Source: a beta proteobacterium AAP65 (GTDB lineage Bacteria; Pseudomonadota; Gammaproteobacteria; Burkholderiales; Burkholderiaceae_C). Taken from it: a stretch of 64,000 nt of DNA. The notes under the pieces were generated by a model. That model was not told where the DNA came from and did not search any database. It saw nothing but the letters and a program-made list of their open reading frames with translations. Positions 1-9,209 of this stretch are shown here, in pieces; within the stretch, counting starts at the first letter, position 1; the number at the start of each line of letters is the position of its first letter. Both the position numbers and the translations under genes were made by a program. Where the stretch lies: the NCBI GenBank assembly GCA_001295865.1, contig LJHW01000029.1, positions 32,035-96,034 of the forward strand. The letters are read 5' to 3'.

Positions 1-1
1 G

Positions 2-790
2 CAGGGCAACGAGGCCGCTGCGCGCCAGCAGGCGCTGCAGCGCGCCGAAGCCTGCATCGACAAGCAGCCCGCCGCGGCCGCCTGCCACTACACCCTGGGC
101 ACGGTGCTGGGCGTGCAAGCCATGAGCGAAGGCATGTTCAAGGCCGCGCGCAGTGCCGGCACGGTGCGCACGGCCCTGGCGCAGGCGCAAGAGCTCGAAC
201 CCGCGTGGTACCCGGCGCGCAGCGCGCTGGCCGAGTTCTACCTGCTGGCACCCGGCGTGATGGGGGGCAGCACCGCCAAGGCCGAGGCCCTGGCGCGCGC
301 CGCGCCCAGCCCCGAGCAGGCGCGGGTGCTGGAAGCCCGCATCCACATGAAAGACCGCAAGTTCGAGGCGGCGCTGCAGGCGCTGGCCGCATTGCCTGCG
401 GCGCTGCCGCCCAGCCTGCAGGAAGACGCCCGCCAGTGGGCGCTGCAAAGCGCGCTGGGCCTCATCAATGCCGGCAAGTCCGCGGTGGCGCAGCCCACGC
501 TGGAGCGCCTGGTGCGTGAGCAGCCGGCCGAGGCTGGCCCCACCTACGCCCTGGGCCGCGCGCTGGCAGAACAGGGTGGGCATGAACAGGGCCTGAAGCT
601 CTACGAGCAGTCCGCACGCCTGAAGGGTGCCGAGCGCCTGCCGCTGGGCTGGCGCATCGGCATCGCGCAGCAGGCGCTGGGCCGTGTGGAGGAGGCCAAG
701 GCCTCGTTCCAGCGTTTCGTGGCCGCTGGCAAAGGGCAGAAGAGTGCGCTGGAAGACGCGCGCAAGCGCCTGGACGCCCTGGGCGGCTGA
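2..790 (+). CDS. TPR-like repeat protein, 5' end cut by window edge
   Basis: The frame is open from base 2, so the true start lies outside the window; 262 residues are visible. The sequence is Ala/Leu-rich and built of helical-repeat units with TPR-like spacing, for example around residues 45-100 and 150-250, where pairs such as 'YALGRALAEQGGHEQ' and 'GWRIGIAQQALGRVEEA' recur. No enzyme motif is visible. Such proteins act as protein-binding scaffolds, but the partner is unknown here. A GTG at 104 could be taken for a start, but coding-like sequence continues upstream of it and includes two cysteines (ACIDKQP, AACHY). It converges on the pseudouridine synthase gene with only 18 bases between the stops. 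Confidence 0.8.
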   Translation, partial: QGNEAAARQQALQRAEACIDKQPAAAACHYTLGTVLGVQAMSEGMFKAARSAGTVRTALAQAQELEPAWYPARSALAEFYLLAPGVMGGSTAKAEALARAAPSPEQARVLEARIHMKDRKFEAALQALAALPAALPPSLQEDARQWALQSALGLINAGKSAVAQPTLERLVREQPAEAGPTYALGRALAEQGGHEQGLKLYEQSARLKGAERLPLGWRIGIAQQALGRVEEAKASFQRFVAAGKGQKSALEDARKRLDALGG

Positions 791-808
791 GCCCACGGCC
801 GCGGGCCT

Positions 809-2017
809 TCAGAACCGTTCGTCGTCGCGCAGGTAGCGCCACTGCCCGGCCGGCAGCGGGCCTAGCGCCACGCTGCCGATGCGCACACGTTTGAGGCCCA
901 GCACCTCCAGGCCCACCAGTTCGCACATGCGGCGGATCTGGCGCTTGCGCCCCTCGCGCAGCACGAAGCGCAGCTGGTCTTCGTTCTGCCAGCTCACGCG
1001 GGCCGGGCGCAATTGCACGCCGTCGAGCTCCAGGCCGTGGCGCAGGCGCTCCAGGTCTTCGTCAGGCAGGCGGCCTTCGCGCGTGTACGCCACACGCACG
1101 AGGTATTCCTTCTCCACGCGCGTCTGGTCGCCGATGAGGCGTTTGGCGATGCGGCCGTCCTGCGTCAGCACCAGCAGCCCGGTGCTGTCGATGTCTAGCC
1201 GGCCCGCGGGCGCCAGATGGCGCAGGTGGTTGCCCTGGAAGTTGATGCCCGAGGCATCGCCTTCCCAGCGGTTTTCGGGCTTGAGCAGCAGCGCGGCCGG
1301 CTCATGGCCGTCTTCGGCCTGGCCGCTGACATAACCCACGGGCTTGTGCAGCAGGATGGTGACGCGGCGCGCCTGCTCGGCACGGGCGCGCGGGTCGATG
1401 TCGATCACGGCGTCGCTGCGCGCACGCTGGCCCAGCACCGCCAGGCGGCCGTCGACCCGCACCCAGCCGGCTTCGATCCACTCGTCGGCTTCGCGGCGCG
1501 AGGCCAGGCCGCGGTCGGTCATGAGCTTGGCCACGCGCAGGCCGTCGGCGTGCGGGCTGCCCGGGGCGGCCGCGGCCGGCGCGCCTGCGGCCGGGCGGGG
1601 TGCAGGGCGCGGGGCGGTGGGCCGGCTGCGCTCAGTGCCTTCGTAACGCTGCGCCTGTGGCGGCCGCGCGGGGCGCTCTGCGCGGCCGGTGGGTGCCGGC
1701 CGGTCGGCGCGGCCCGTCGGCGCAGGCCGGTCGGGCCTTGGCGGGCGATCTGTGCGGTCGCGGGGCGGGCGTTGTGCACCTTCACGGGGCGGCCGTTCGG
1801 CCCTTTCGGCACGCGGCGGGCGCGCGGCGCCGTCGGCCTGGCGCCGCGGAGCAGGCGGTGCTGGGGCGTCGGCATCCCGGATAGCCGGCGGCGCGTCGGC
1901 TTCGGGTTTGCGGCGCGGTGCAGGCGGCCGCGGCGCACCGTAGCCGCGCACGGGCGGGCGCTGTGGGTCGCGTGCCGGGGCACGCGGCTTCACGCTGATC
2001 TTGGGGCGTTCACTCAT
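809..2017 (-). CDS. RsuA/RluB/E/F-family rRNA pseudouridine synthase (RluF-like) with long basic N-terminal extension
   Basis: Isomerises a specific uridine of rRNA to pseudouridine. An S4 RNA-binding domain occupies about residues 159-205 (LMTDRGLASRREADEWI). The catalytic domain follows, with the GRLDIDS motif at 272-278, where Asp275 is the expected nucleophile, and the conserved EGRKRQIRRMCE near the C-terminus. The GDQTRVEKEYLV stretch and the C-terminal MCE..G.EV..L.R.RI pattern look more like RluF than RsuA, so the exact target (23S position 2604 for RluF) is an inference. The first ~155 residues are a low-complexity Pro/Arg/Ala tail with a near-repeat of DRPAPTGRA, unrelated to the fold. 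ATG start at 2017; divergent from the Sel1-repeat gene. Confidence 0.92.
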   Translation of the reverse strand: MSERPKISVKPRAPARDPQRPPVRGYGAPRPPAPRRKPEADAPPAIRDADAPAPPAPRRQADGAARPPRAERAERPPREGAQRPPRDRTDRPPRPDRPAPTGRADRPAPTGRAERPARPPQAQRYEGTERSRPTAPRPAPRPAAGAPAAAAPGSPHADGLRVAKLMTDRGLASRREADEWIEAGWVRVDGRLAVLGQRARSDAVIDIDPRARAEQARRVTILLHKPVGYVSGQAEDGHEPAALLLKPENRWEGDASGINFQGNHLRHLAPAGRLDIDSTGLLVLTQDGRIAKRLIGDQTRVEKEYLVRVAYTREGRLPDEDLERLRHGLELDGVQLRPARVSWQNEDQLRFVLREGRKRQIRRMCELVGLEVLGLKRVRIGSVALGPLPAGQWRYLRDDERF

Positions 2018-2188
2018 GGCGAGATTGGACCATGCATGCCCGCCCAGGCCGCGGCCTGGGCGGCGGGCTTTTTGCCGCGCTGCCGCCGCGCGCTGTCATG
2101 GATGGGTATCGTGGCCCGACACACATCCCGGCCACCTGCGCCCCAGGTGCCCTCGGCCCCACCTTCTTGCCGCCTCCGGAGTTTCATC

Positions 2189-2881
2189 ATGTTCCATGTG
2201 CTTGTTCGCCGTGCCGCCTGCCAGGCCGGCCGCCTGGCCTTGCTGGCGGTTTTGGCCGGCCCGGTGTTCGCGGCGGCCCCTTTGCCGCCAGCGCTTCAAA
2301 ACGAGCTCGACCGGGCCGTCATCGCCCACGAATCCGGTCAACTACCCGCGGCGCAAAAGGCCTTCGAGTCGCTGGCGCGCCGCGGCGTGCCAGCGGCGCA
2401 ATACAACCTGGCGGTGATGCACCTGCAGGGCGAGGTGCCCAAGCCCGACCGTGCGCGGGCCCGCCGCCTGCTGCAGCAGGCCGCCGAGGGCGGCTTTGTC
2501 ACGGCGCAGTTCATGCTGGCGCAGGCGCTGGAAAACGGCGAGCTCGGCCCGCGCGACCTGGCGCTGGCCCACCGCTGGTACGAGGTGGCCGCCGAAGCCG
2601 GCAGCACCGAGGCACAAGTGGCCATGGGCACCGGCCACTACCTGGGCCGCGGGCTGCCGAAGGACCCAGCCCGCGCGGTGCACTGGTTCCGCGAGGCCGC
2701 CAAGGGCGGTGATGTCGGCGCGATGTACCTGCTGGCCTCGATGTACGAGCAGGGCGACGGCGTCGAGCGCGATCTGCGCCTGGCACGCTACTGGTATGGC
2801 GTGGCGGCGCAGAACGGGGACCGGGCCGCGCCAGGCAAGCTGCGCGAGATCGACGCGTTGCTCGGCAGCCAGCCGAGCTGA
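2189..2881 (+). CDS. Exported Sel1-repeat protein
   Basis: 230 residues. The open frame runs much further upstream, but the ATG at 2189 is chosen because a strong Shine-Dalgarno (CTCCGGAG, 2174-2181) precedes it and the product then opens with a signal peptide ending near VFAAAP. The mature part holds consecutive Sel1/TPR-like repeats of about 36 residues: AQYNLAVMHLQG, AQFMLAQALENG, AQVAMGTGHYLGRG and AMYLLASMYEQGDG. Sel1 repeats mediate protein-protein contacts, often in the periplasm or at the envelope; the partner is not evident. It faces the ybeD-like gene, and an inverted repeat (AGGCCC/GGGCCT, 2881-2901) spans the 18-base gap between the two stops. Confidence 0.9.
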   Translation: MFHVLVRRAACQAGRLALLAVLAGPVFAAAPLPPALQNELDRAVIAHESGQLPAAQKAFESLARRGVPAAQYNLAVMHLQGEVPKPDRARARRLLQQAAEGGFVTAQFMLAQALENGELGPRDLALAHRWYEVAAEAGSTEAQVAMGTGHYLGRGLPKDPARAVHWFREAAKGGDVGAMYLLASMYEQGDGVERDLRLARYWYGVAAQNGDRAAPGKLREIDALLGSQPS

Positions 2882-2899
2882 GGCCCTGGCCGGCGGGGC

Positions 2900-3172
2900 C
2901 TAGAGCACCACCTTCACCATCGGGTGCGAACTCAGCGTTCGATACAGCTCGTCGAGCTGCTCGCGGCTGGTGGCGGTGACGGTGAGCGTCAGGCCCAGGT
3001 AGTTGCCGGCCTTGCTGGGGCGGCGTTCCACCGTGCTGGCGTCGAAGCTGGGGTCAAAGTGTTTCGCCACGGCCACCATCGCGGCCTCGAAGCCCTCGGC
3101 CTGTGCGCCCATCACCTTGATGGGGAAGGCGCTCGGGTACTCGATCAAGCTCGGTCGGTCTGCTTCGTTCAT
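2900..3172 (-). CDS. YbeD/DUF493 family protein
   Basis: A 90-residue protein matching the YbeD (DUF493) family, a small ACT-like fold. The characteristic pattern is visible: L.EYP..FPIKVMG (residues 9-22), FD.ST...RPSK.GNYLGLT in the middle and a C-terminal SHP.VKVVL. Molecular function is not established. The ATG at 3172 shares one base with the stop of the aminotransferase gene (TGATG), so translation is probably coupled. In E. coli ybeD lies between dacA and lipB; here the dacA-type gene and an aminotransferase precede it, but lipB does not follow, and a convergent Sel1 gene lies there instead. Confidence 0.93.
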   Translation of the reverse strand: MNEADRPSLIEYPSAFPIKVMGAQAEGFEAAMVAVAKHFDPSFDASTVERRPSKAGNYLGLTLTVTATSREQLDELYRTLSSHPMVKVVL

Positions 3173-4050
3173 CACGCCACCATGCTCTGCTTGGCGCGCT
3201 GGTAGGCCTCGTACAAACGCGCATACACCGGGCCGGGCTTGCCGCGCAGGGCGCCGTGGCCCACGGGTTCGCCGTCGATGTGCGTGACGGGCAGGATCTC
3301 TTTCGTGGCCGAGCTCAACATCACCTCGTCGGCGGCGCGCACATCGGCCTCGGAGATGGGGCGCAGGTTGTAGGCGATGCCGCAGTCTTCGCACAGCTCG
3401 CGCAGCAGTTCGTAACGGATGCCTTCCAACACATGGGCGCTCTTGGGCGCGCCGAGCAGCGCACCTTCGTGCGCGATCCACACATTGCTGGCCGCGGCCT
3501 CGGTGAGCCAGCCGTCGCGGAACATGATGGTCTCCACCGCGCCCTGGTCGGCCGAGATCTGACGCGCCAGCACGTTGCCCAGCAGGCTGATGCTCTTGAT
3601 GTCGCCACGCTCCCAGCGGAAATCACGCGCCGTCACGCAGGCCACACCTTGGTGGCGCTGCTCGAGGCTGGCCTGTTTCATGGGGTTGGCCATCACGAAG
3701 ACCGTGGGCGTCAGGTTCGCCGGCATCACGTGGTCGCGCGGGGCCACGCCACGCGTGATCTGGATGTAGACCAGCTGGTCTTGCGCGCCCGTGGCCTCAG
3801 TGGTGGTGGCCACGAGCTGCCGGCACAGCGCCAGCCAGCCGGTCTTGTCGTGCGGGTTGGTGATGCGCAGCTTGGCCAGCGAGCGCGACAGGCGCGCCAT
3901 GTGCTCGTCGAAACGGAAGAGCCGGCCGCTGTAGACTGGCACCACTTCGTAGATGCCGTCGCCGAAGATGAAGCCGCGGTCGAGCACGCTCACCTTGGCT
4001 TGTGAAAGGGGCAGGATCTCCCCGTTGAGATGGACCAGGGCGTCGTTCAT
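3172..4050 (-). CDS. dat: D-amino-acid aminotransferase (class IV PLP aminotransferase)
   Basis: 292 residues, a normal length for fold-type IV aminotransferases (D-alanine aminotransferase / branched-chain family). Key features are FGDGIYEVVPVYSGRLFRFDEH near residues 29-50, Lys152 in DIKSISLLGN as the PLP-binding lysine, the following ETIMFRDGWLTEAAASNVW and SATKEILPVTHIDG near the C-terminus. The DIKS.SLLGNV sequence and Y34 EVV pattern favour D-amino-acid transaminase over IlvE. Placed next to a DD-carboxypeptidase gene, it may supply or recycle D-Ala/D-Glu for peptidoglycan; that link is inference from context. Start ATG at 4050; a 64-base gap separates it from the upstream dacA-like gene. 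Confidence 0.9.
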   Translation of the reverse strand: MNDALVHLNGEILPLSQAKVSVLDRGFIFGDGIYEVVPVYSGRLFRFDEHMARLSRSLAKLRITNPHDKTGWLALCRQLVATTTEATGAQDQLVYIQITRGVAPRDHVMPANLTPTVFVMANPMKQASLEQRHQGVACVTARDFRWERGDIKSISLLGNVLARQISADQGAVETIMFRDGWLTEAAASNVWIAHEGALLGAPKSAHVLEGIRYELLRELCEDCGIAYNLRPISEADVRAADEVMLSSATKEILPVTHIDGEPVGHGALRGKPGPVYARLYEAYQRAKQSMVA

Positions 4051-4114
4051 GGGCAGCTCCGCGCGATGCGCGGAAATTGTGTCACGGGGGGTCAGTACAA
4101 CCGCATCACGGCGG

Positions 4115-5260
4115 CTACTGGATCCATAACCGGAGGGCGTCCCAGGCGCGGCCCAACAGGCCTGCGAGCGGCACGGGTTCCAGCACCGTCAGCGGTACCT
4201 TGCTCACCGTGGTGCCACCGGCCGTGGTGACGACAACGTGGCCCACGGCCTGCCCGGCGGCCAAGGGGGCCACCAGCGGGTCGGTGCGTTCCAGGGTGGT
4301 CTTGAGCTTGTCGCCTTCGCCCTTGGGCACGGTGACGAACACGCCACCGGCCGCGCCCAGCTTGGCTTCGCGCACGGTGCCCTTCCAAACCGGCACCGTG
4401 GCCACGGCCTTGCCGGGTTCGAACAGGCGCACGGTGTCCCAGGCCTGCCAGCCCCAGTTCAGCAGCTTCTGGCTTTCGCCAGCGCGCGCTTCGCGGCTGG
4501 CGGTGCCCAGCACCACGCTCACCAGGCGGCGCTTGCCGGCGGGGGTGTCGCGCGCGGCGCTGGCCACCAGGCAGTAGCCGGCGGCATCGGTGTAGCCGGT
4601 TTTCATGCCGTCGACGCTGGCGTCGCGGCCCAGCAGCATGTTGCGGTTGTCCTGCTTGATCTTGTTGTAGGTGTAGTCGCGCAGGCTGTAGATGGCGTAG
4701 TGCTGCGGGTGCTCGGTGATGATGCGCGCGGCCACCTGGGCCACGTCGCGCGCGCTGCTGTAGTGGCCGGGTTCGGTGAGGCCCTCGACGTTCTTGAACT
4801 GCGTGTTTTTCAGGCCCCAGGCCTGGGCCTGGCGGTTCATCATCGCGACGAAGTTCTCCACGCTGCCGGCCACGCCTTCGGCCAGCGCGATGGAGGCGTC
4901 GTTGCCGCTCTGCACGATCATGCCGCGCAGCAGTTCGGCCACGGTGGGCGTCATCGTGGTGTCGATGAACATCAGGCTGCCGCCGAGCTTGCGCTGGTCC
5001 CAGGCGCGCTTGGAGACGGGCAGGGGCTGCTCGAGCGCGATCTTCTTGTCGCGGAGGGCGTTGAAGACGATGTAGGCCGTCATCAGCTTGGTCAGCGAAG
5101 CCGGCTCGGCCTGCGCATCGGCGTCGCGTTCGGCGAGCACCTGGTTGCTGTTGAGGTCGATCAGGATGTACTGGCGAGCGGCGATCTCGGGCGGCAGCGG
5201 GGCTTGCGCCTGGGCCAGGGCGGTGCAGGCGAAAAGAAGAAAGGACAGCAGCAGTTTCAT
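4115..5260 (-). CDS. dacA: D-alanyl-D-alanine carboxypeptidase, PBP5/6 type (DacA/DacC)
   Basis: Periplasmic low-molecular-mass penicillin-binding protein that removes the terminal D-Ala of peptidoglycan pentapeptide. 381 residues: signal peptide 1 to about 18, the three active-site motifs SLTK (Ser55-Lys58), SGN (118-120) and KTG (220-222), then a C-terminal PBP5-like beta domain. The last residues (WDALRLWIQ) form a short amphipathic end compatible with membrane anchoring. ATG at 5260 overlaps the stop of the upstream hydrolase gene by four bases (ATGA), indicating coupled translation. Neighbouring dat and ybeD genes match the dacA-ybeD association known from other proteobacteria; DacA versus DacC naming cannot be decided from sequence alone. 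Confidence 0.95.
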   Translation of the reverse strand: MKLLLSFLLFACTALAQAQAPLPPEIAARQYILIDLNSNQVLAERDADAQAEPASLTKLMTAYIVFNALRDKKIALEQPLPVSKRAWDQRKLGGSLMFIDTTMTPTVAELLRGMIVQSGNDASIALAEGVAGSVENFVAMMNRQAQAWGLKNTQFKNVEGLTEPGHYSSARDVAQVAARIITEHPQHYAIYSLRDYTYNKIKQDNRNMLLGRDASVDGMKTGYTDAAGYCLVASAARDTPAGKRRLVSVVLGTASREARAGESQKLLNWGWQAWDTVRLFEPGKAVATVPVWKGTVREAKLGAAGGVFVTVPKGEGDKLKTTLERTDPLVAPLAAGQAVGHVVVTTAGGTTVSKVPLTVLEPVPLAGLLGRAWDALRLWIQ

Positions 5261-5907
5261 GGGGCAGGAGTGTCGGCGTGGGCAGCCCAGGCGCCGGTGA
5301 CGATCTGTTTGAGCACGGGCAGTTGCCCGTGGAAGAAGTGGCCGGCGCCGGGCAGCACCGTCACCGGCAGCGCGGCGGGGCGGGCCCAGTCGAAAACGGC
5401 CGACAGCGGCACCACGTCGTCGGCTTCGCCGTGGATGACCAGCGTGTCTTCAGGCACCGCGGCCATGGGGAAGTTCCGCACCGCCGGGCCGACCAGCACC
5501 AGGCGCTGCGCGGGCAGCGCCCCTGGCGTCTCGCGCAGGCGTGCAGCGGCCTGGCTGGCGACGTAGCCGCCGAAGGAAAAGCCGGCCAGCACCAGGGCCT
5601 GCCCTGGCGCACGCTCGGCCTGCACCACGGCCAGCGCGTCGTCGATCTCGCCGCGGCCTTCATCCCACGCGCCTTCGGAAGCCCCGATGCCGCGGAAGTT
5701 GAAACGCACGCAGCGATAACCCAGGCTGACGAAAGCGCGGGCGAGCGTCTGCACGACCTTGTTCTGCATCGTGCCGCCGTGCAGCGGGTGCGGGTGGCAC
5801 GCCACGGCCAACCCGCGCACGGGCGTGCCTTCGGGCGGGCTGTCGACAGCAGCTTCGATGCGACCGGCCGGGCCGGCCAGCACCACGGCCAGCGTGGCCG
5901 CGTTCAT
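5257..5907 (-). CDS. Alpha/beta hydrolase of the dienelactone-hydrolase-like CHP-type (YfiP neighbour family)
   Basis: 216 residues from the ATG at 5907; a TTG two codons upstream is less likely. It shows the alpha/beta-hydrolase pattern: CHPHPLHGGTMQNKV (38-51), an FNFRGIGASEG oxyanion region, nucleophile elbow GFSFGG with Ser111, an Asp in HGEADDVVPL and the catalytic His in GAGHFFHG. This HPHP..GG.M.NKVV subfamily is widespread in proteobacteria and usually annotated only as alpha/beta hydrolase; the substrate is unknown. Its stop overlaps the start of the dacA-like gene, and it follows the ferredoxin gene by 27 bases, so the genes form one transcription unit. It is probably cytosolic since no signal peptide is seen. 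Confidence 0.88.
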   Translation of the reverse strand: MNAATLAVVLAGPAGRIEAAVDSPPEGTPVRGLAVACHPHPLHGGTMQNKVVQTLARAFVSLGYRCVRFNFRGIGASEGAWDEGRGEIDDALAVVQAERAPGQALVLAGFSFGGYVASQAAARLRETPGALPAQRLVLVGPAVRNFPMAAVPEDTLVIHGEADDVVPLSAVFDWARPAALPVTVLPGAGHFFHGQLPVLKQIVTGAWAAHADTPAP

Positions 5908-5934
5908 GCGCAAGCACTCATGGAAGGCGGCGGC

Positions 5935-6261
5935 TCAGCGGCCCACCGAGGGCGGCAGCACCAGGCGCTGCACGACACGGCCGCGCTTGAGGTGCTCCTC
6001 GACGATCTCGTCGAGGTCGTGCTGGTCGACGAAGGTGTACCAGGTCTCTTCCGGGTAGACCACGGCCACCGGGCCGCCGGCGCAGCGGTCCAGGCAACCG
6101 GCCTTGTTGATGCGCACTCCGCCCGGGCCGGCCAGGCCTTCGGCCTTCACGCGCGCCTTGCAGTGGTCGAAGGCCGCTTGCGCATCGTGCTGGGCACAGG
6201 CCGCTTCGCCGTTCTTGCGCTCGTTGAGGCAGAAAAAAACGTGGTGCTTGTAATAGCTCAT
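5935..6261 (-). CDS. Thioredoxin-like [2Fe-2S] ferredoxin
   Basis: 108 residues. The family is defined by four cysteines that hold a [2Fe-2S] cluster in a thioredoxin fold; here HVFFCLNER and GEAACAQ give the first pair and INKAGCLDRCAGGPVAVVYPE the second. Length and the V.VYPE..WY pattern match the (2Fe-2S) ferredoxin family related to the NuoE fold and Shethna-type proteins. Likely role: electron transfer in the cytosol, partner unknown. ATG at 6261. It is the first gene of a probable operon continuing into the alpha/beta hydrolase, dacA, dat and ybeD genes. Confidence 0.92.
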   Translation of the reverse strand: MSYYKHHVFFCLNERKNGEAACAQHDAQAAFDHCKARVKAEGLAGPGGVRINKAGCLDRCAGGPVAVVYPEETWYTFVDQHDLDEIVEEHLKRGRVVQRLVLPPSVGR

Positions 6262-6338
6262 GGGGCGATTGTAGGCAGCGGCCCCCCGCAGACCCTGGGC
6301 AAACCCTGGCAAGTCGGGCGGGGGGCGGTGGTGGCGGG

Positions 6339-7481
6339 TCAACGCCGAGTGTCGTCGTCGCGCGCGCCCAGGCGCAGCAGCAGCCACAGCATCGCGGCAT
6401 AGGGCCACAGCCAGCCCACCCATTGCGCCAGCCCGTGGAAACGCACGAACCGGCCCTGTTCCCAAGCCTGCAGGCTTTGTGCGAAATAGGGGTCGGCCGG
6501 GGCCTGCGCCACCCCCACCACCAGACCGGTGAGCACCACCAAGCCGAGGCCGCGCACCACGCGCCGCGGTACCGGTGCCAGCACCAGCGCGAGCACCAGA
6601 CCCAGCACCAGGCCAGGGCCGGCGGTGGGCGTCAGCCAGGCCATGGCATTGCCCGGCCCGAAGTTCAGCAGGGTTGACAACCCCATGGACACCCAGCCAA
6701 GCGCCAGCGCCCCCAGCGCCGCGGCCACACGCCGCCAGCCAGCCGGCATCACGCTGTAGGCCAGCAAGCAGGGACCGAGCAGACCCAGGGCCACGATGAG
6801 CGCCTCGCTCAACGGCCGCAAGGGTTCTCGCGCAGCCGGCGCGCTGTCGAGCAGCACGTAGGCGGCTTCGGCCCAAGGCACGTTGGACAACAGATCCACC
6901 AGGGCCTCGCGCAGCCGCTCGCCCACCTGGCCCAGACCCAGCGGCAGCGGCGAGGGGAAGAGCAGGCCGATCGGCCACAGCGCCAGCAGCGCCAGCGCCC
7001 CGGCGCTGTCGCGGGCGAACCAGCGTCCGCGCAGCGCCTGCCAGCGGTCTACCAGCCCCAGCGCATGGCCGGCCAGCGCGAGCAGCGCACCGAGGGCGGC
7101 GCCGCCGGTGTTGAGCATGAAGTCTTCGCGCGCCGGCACGCGCCGCGGCAGGAATTGCTGCAGCACCTCGGTGCCATACGACAGCGCGGCCGGCATCAAC
7201 ACCGCCAGCAGCAGCGCCACCAAGGGGTGCCAGCCGCTGCGCCGAGCAGCGATGCACAGCAGCGCACCCAGCGGCAGGTAGCCCAGCAGGTTGCTGATGC
7301 GGTCGAAATCGTCTTGCCAGCGTGTCCAGGGCAGGATGGCGAGCGCCCAGGCGTCCTGGCCCGGCGGCCAGCGCCAGCCCTCGAAGGGGTAGAGGCTGGC
7401 GTAGAGCACCAGCGCGGCATACACCAGCGCCAGCGGCGTGGCCGAACTGCGGTGGCGCGGCAGGCCGGGTGCCAGGGCCAT
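6339..7481 (-). CDS. VanZ-like multi-spanning membrane protein
   Basis: 380 residues from the ATG at 7481. The frame is open further upstream, but that part overlaps hemJ and is not hydrophobic. VanZ family signature: DRISNLLGYLPLGALL (60-75) and later SYGTEVLQQFLPRRVPAREDFMLNTGGAALG, the usual pair of conserved segments. The typical VanZ core is about 120-150 residues; here a long extension adds several further hydrophobic segments, for some ten membrane spans. VanZ proteins are linked to low-level glycopeptide tolerance in Gram-positives, but proteobacterial members have no defined role. It starts 11 bases after hemJ, so cotranscription is likely. Confidence 0.85.
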   Translation of the reverse strand: MALAPGLPRHRSSATPLALVYAALVLYASLYPFEGWRWPPGQDAWALAILPWTRWQDDFDRISNLLGYLPLGALLCIAARRSGWHPLVALLLAVLMPAALSYGTEVLQQFLPRRVPAREDFMLNTGGAALGALLALAGHALGLVDRWQALRGRWFARDSAGALALLALWPIGLLFPSPLPLGLGQVGERLREALVDLLSNVPWAEAAYVLLDSAPAAREPLRPLSEALIVALGLLGPCLLAYSVMPAGWRRVAAALGALALGWVSMGLSTLLNFGPGNAMAWLTPTAGPGLVLGLVLALVLAPVPRRVVRGLGLVVLTGLVVGVAQAPADPYFAQSLQAWEQGRFVRFHGLAQWVGWLWPYAAMLWLLLRLGARDDDTRR

Positions 7482-7492
7482 CGCGCGGGGCG

Positions 7493-7921
7493 TCAGAAGG
7501 GTTTCACGACCACGAGCACCACGATGGCGATGAACATCAGCACCGAGACCTCGTTGAAGACGCGGAACCACTTGTGGCTGCGCTTGTTGTTCAGCCGCTC
7601 GAAGCTGCGCAGCACCCCGCGGCACACGTGGTGGTAGCCGATGACGGCCAGCACCAGTGCCAGCTTGGCGTGCATCCAGCCGCCGCCGATGCCGTACACC
7701 AGCCACAGCACCAGGCCCAGCGCCAGCGCCGGCACCATCAGCAGGCTGCTGAAGCGGTAGAGCTTGCGCGCCATCAGCAGCAGACGTTCACGTTCGGCGT
7801 GGCTGTCGGCCGGCACCATGGCCAGGTTGACGAAGATGCGCGGCATGTAGAACAAGCCCGCGAACCAGCTGGCCACGAAGACGATGTGGAAGGCCTTGAC
7901 CCAGAGATAGCTGCTGCTCAT
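7493..7921 (-). CDS. hemJ: Protoporphyrinogen IX oxidase HemJ
   Basis: 142 residues, the standard HemJ length. An integral membrane protein with four to five helices that oxidises protoporphyrinogen IX to protoporphyrin IX in haem biosynthesis. Characteristic segments are visible: LWVKAFHIVFVASWFAGLFY (His12), GGGWMHAKLALVL..IGYHH and the C-terminal FRVFNEVSVLMFIAIVVLVVVKP. ATG at 7921; a longer in-frame start at 7993 would run through the terminator of the putative small RNA and is rejected. hemB lies divergently 248 bases away, so two haem genes flank one intergenic region. Confidence 0.93.
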   Translation of the reverse strand: MSSSYLWVKAFHIVFVASWFAGLFYMPRIFVNLAMVPADSHAERERLLLMARKLYRFSSLLMVPALALGLVLWLVYGIGGGWMHAKLALVLAVIGYHHVCRGVLRSFERLNNKRSHKWFRVFNEVSVLMFIAIVVLVVVKPF

Positions 7922-7972
7922 GCAGCGATTATCGACACGCGGCAGCAGCCCCCGCAGCGCGCCGTGCGTGGG

Positions 7973-8003
7973 AAAAAAAAAGCCCCGATCCAAGGACCGG
8001 GGC
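7973..8003 (-). terminator. Rho-independent terminator reading leftwards, upstream of hemJ
   Basis: On the minus strand a GC stem (arms 7982-7987 and 7998-8003, with a further three-pair inner stem) is followed by nine consecutive U residues (7973-7981). It lies 52 bases upstream of the hemJ start codon, so it must end a transcript that begins within the hemJ-hemB gap, or attenuate hemJ. Confidence 0.75.
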
Positions 8004-8088
8004 GGGTAAGCCTTATCGCTGTCATCACGCTAAGGCACCTGCTCAGGGAGGAAAAGCAGGGAACAACAACCTCGCGGCTATCATTCAT
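7973..8088 (-). ncRNA. Candidate small RNA with C-rich anti-Shine-Dalgarno loop between hemJ and hemB
   Basis: No protein gene fits here, but the minus strand carries an ordered set of RNA elements. A promoter-like pair lies at 8094-8123. Then come stem-loop 1 (CCTGCT/AGCAGG arms, 8038-8043 and 8055-8060, loop containing UUUCCUCCC), stem-loop 2 (GCCTTA/TAAGGC, 8010-8015 and 8031-8036) and a terminator hairpin (7982-8003) with a nine-U tract. The predicted transcript is about 115 nt and would end upstream of hemJ. A CCUCC loop is known from several sRNA families that pair with ribosome-binding sites; function here is inference. The alternative is a hemJ leader with attenuation. I do not recognise it as 6S, 4.5S or tmRNA. 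Confidence 0.5.
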
Positions 8089-8093
8089 CGATC

Positions 8094-9174
<1,081 letters not shown>

Positions 9175-9209
9175 CCTGAAGACACGGCTCCGGCCGCGAA
9201 AAGCCGCCG

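Noticed and set aside
2881..2901. Inverted repeat AGGCCC/GGGCCT between the Sel1 and ybeD-like genes as a terminator
   Set aside because: Short arms and no U tract on either side; convergent ends in GC-rich genomes give such repeats by chance.
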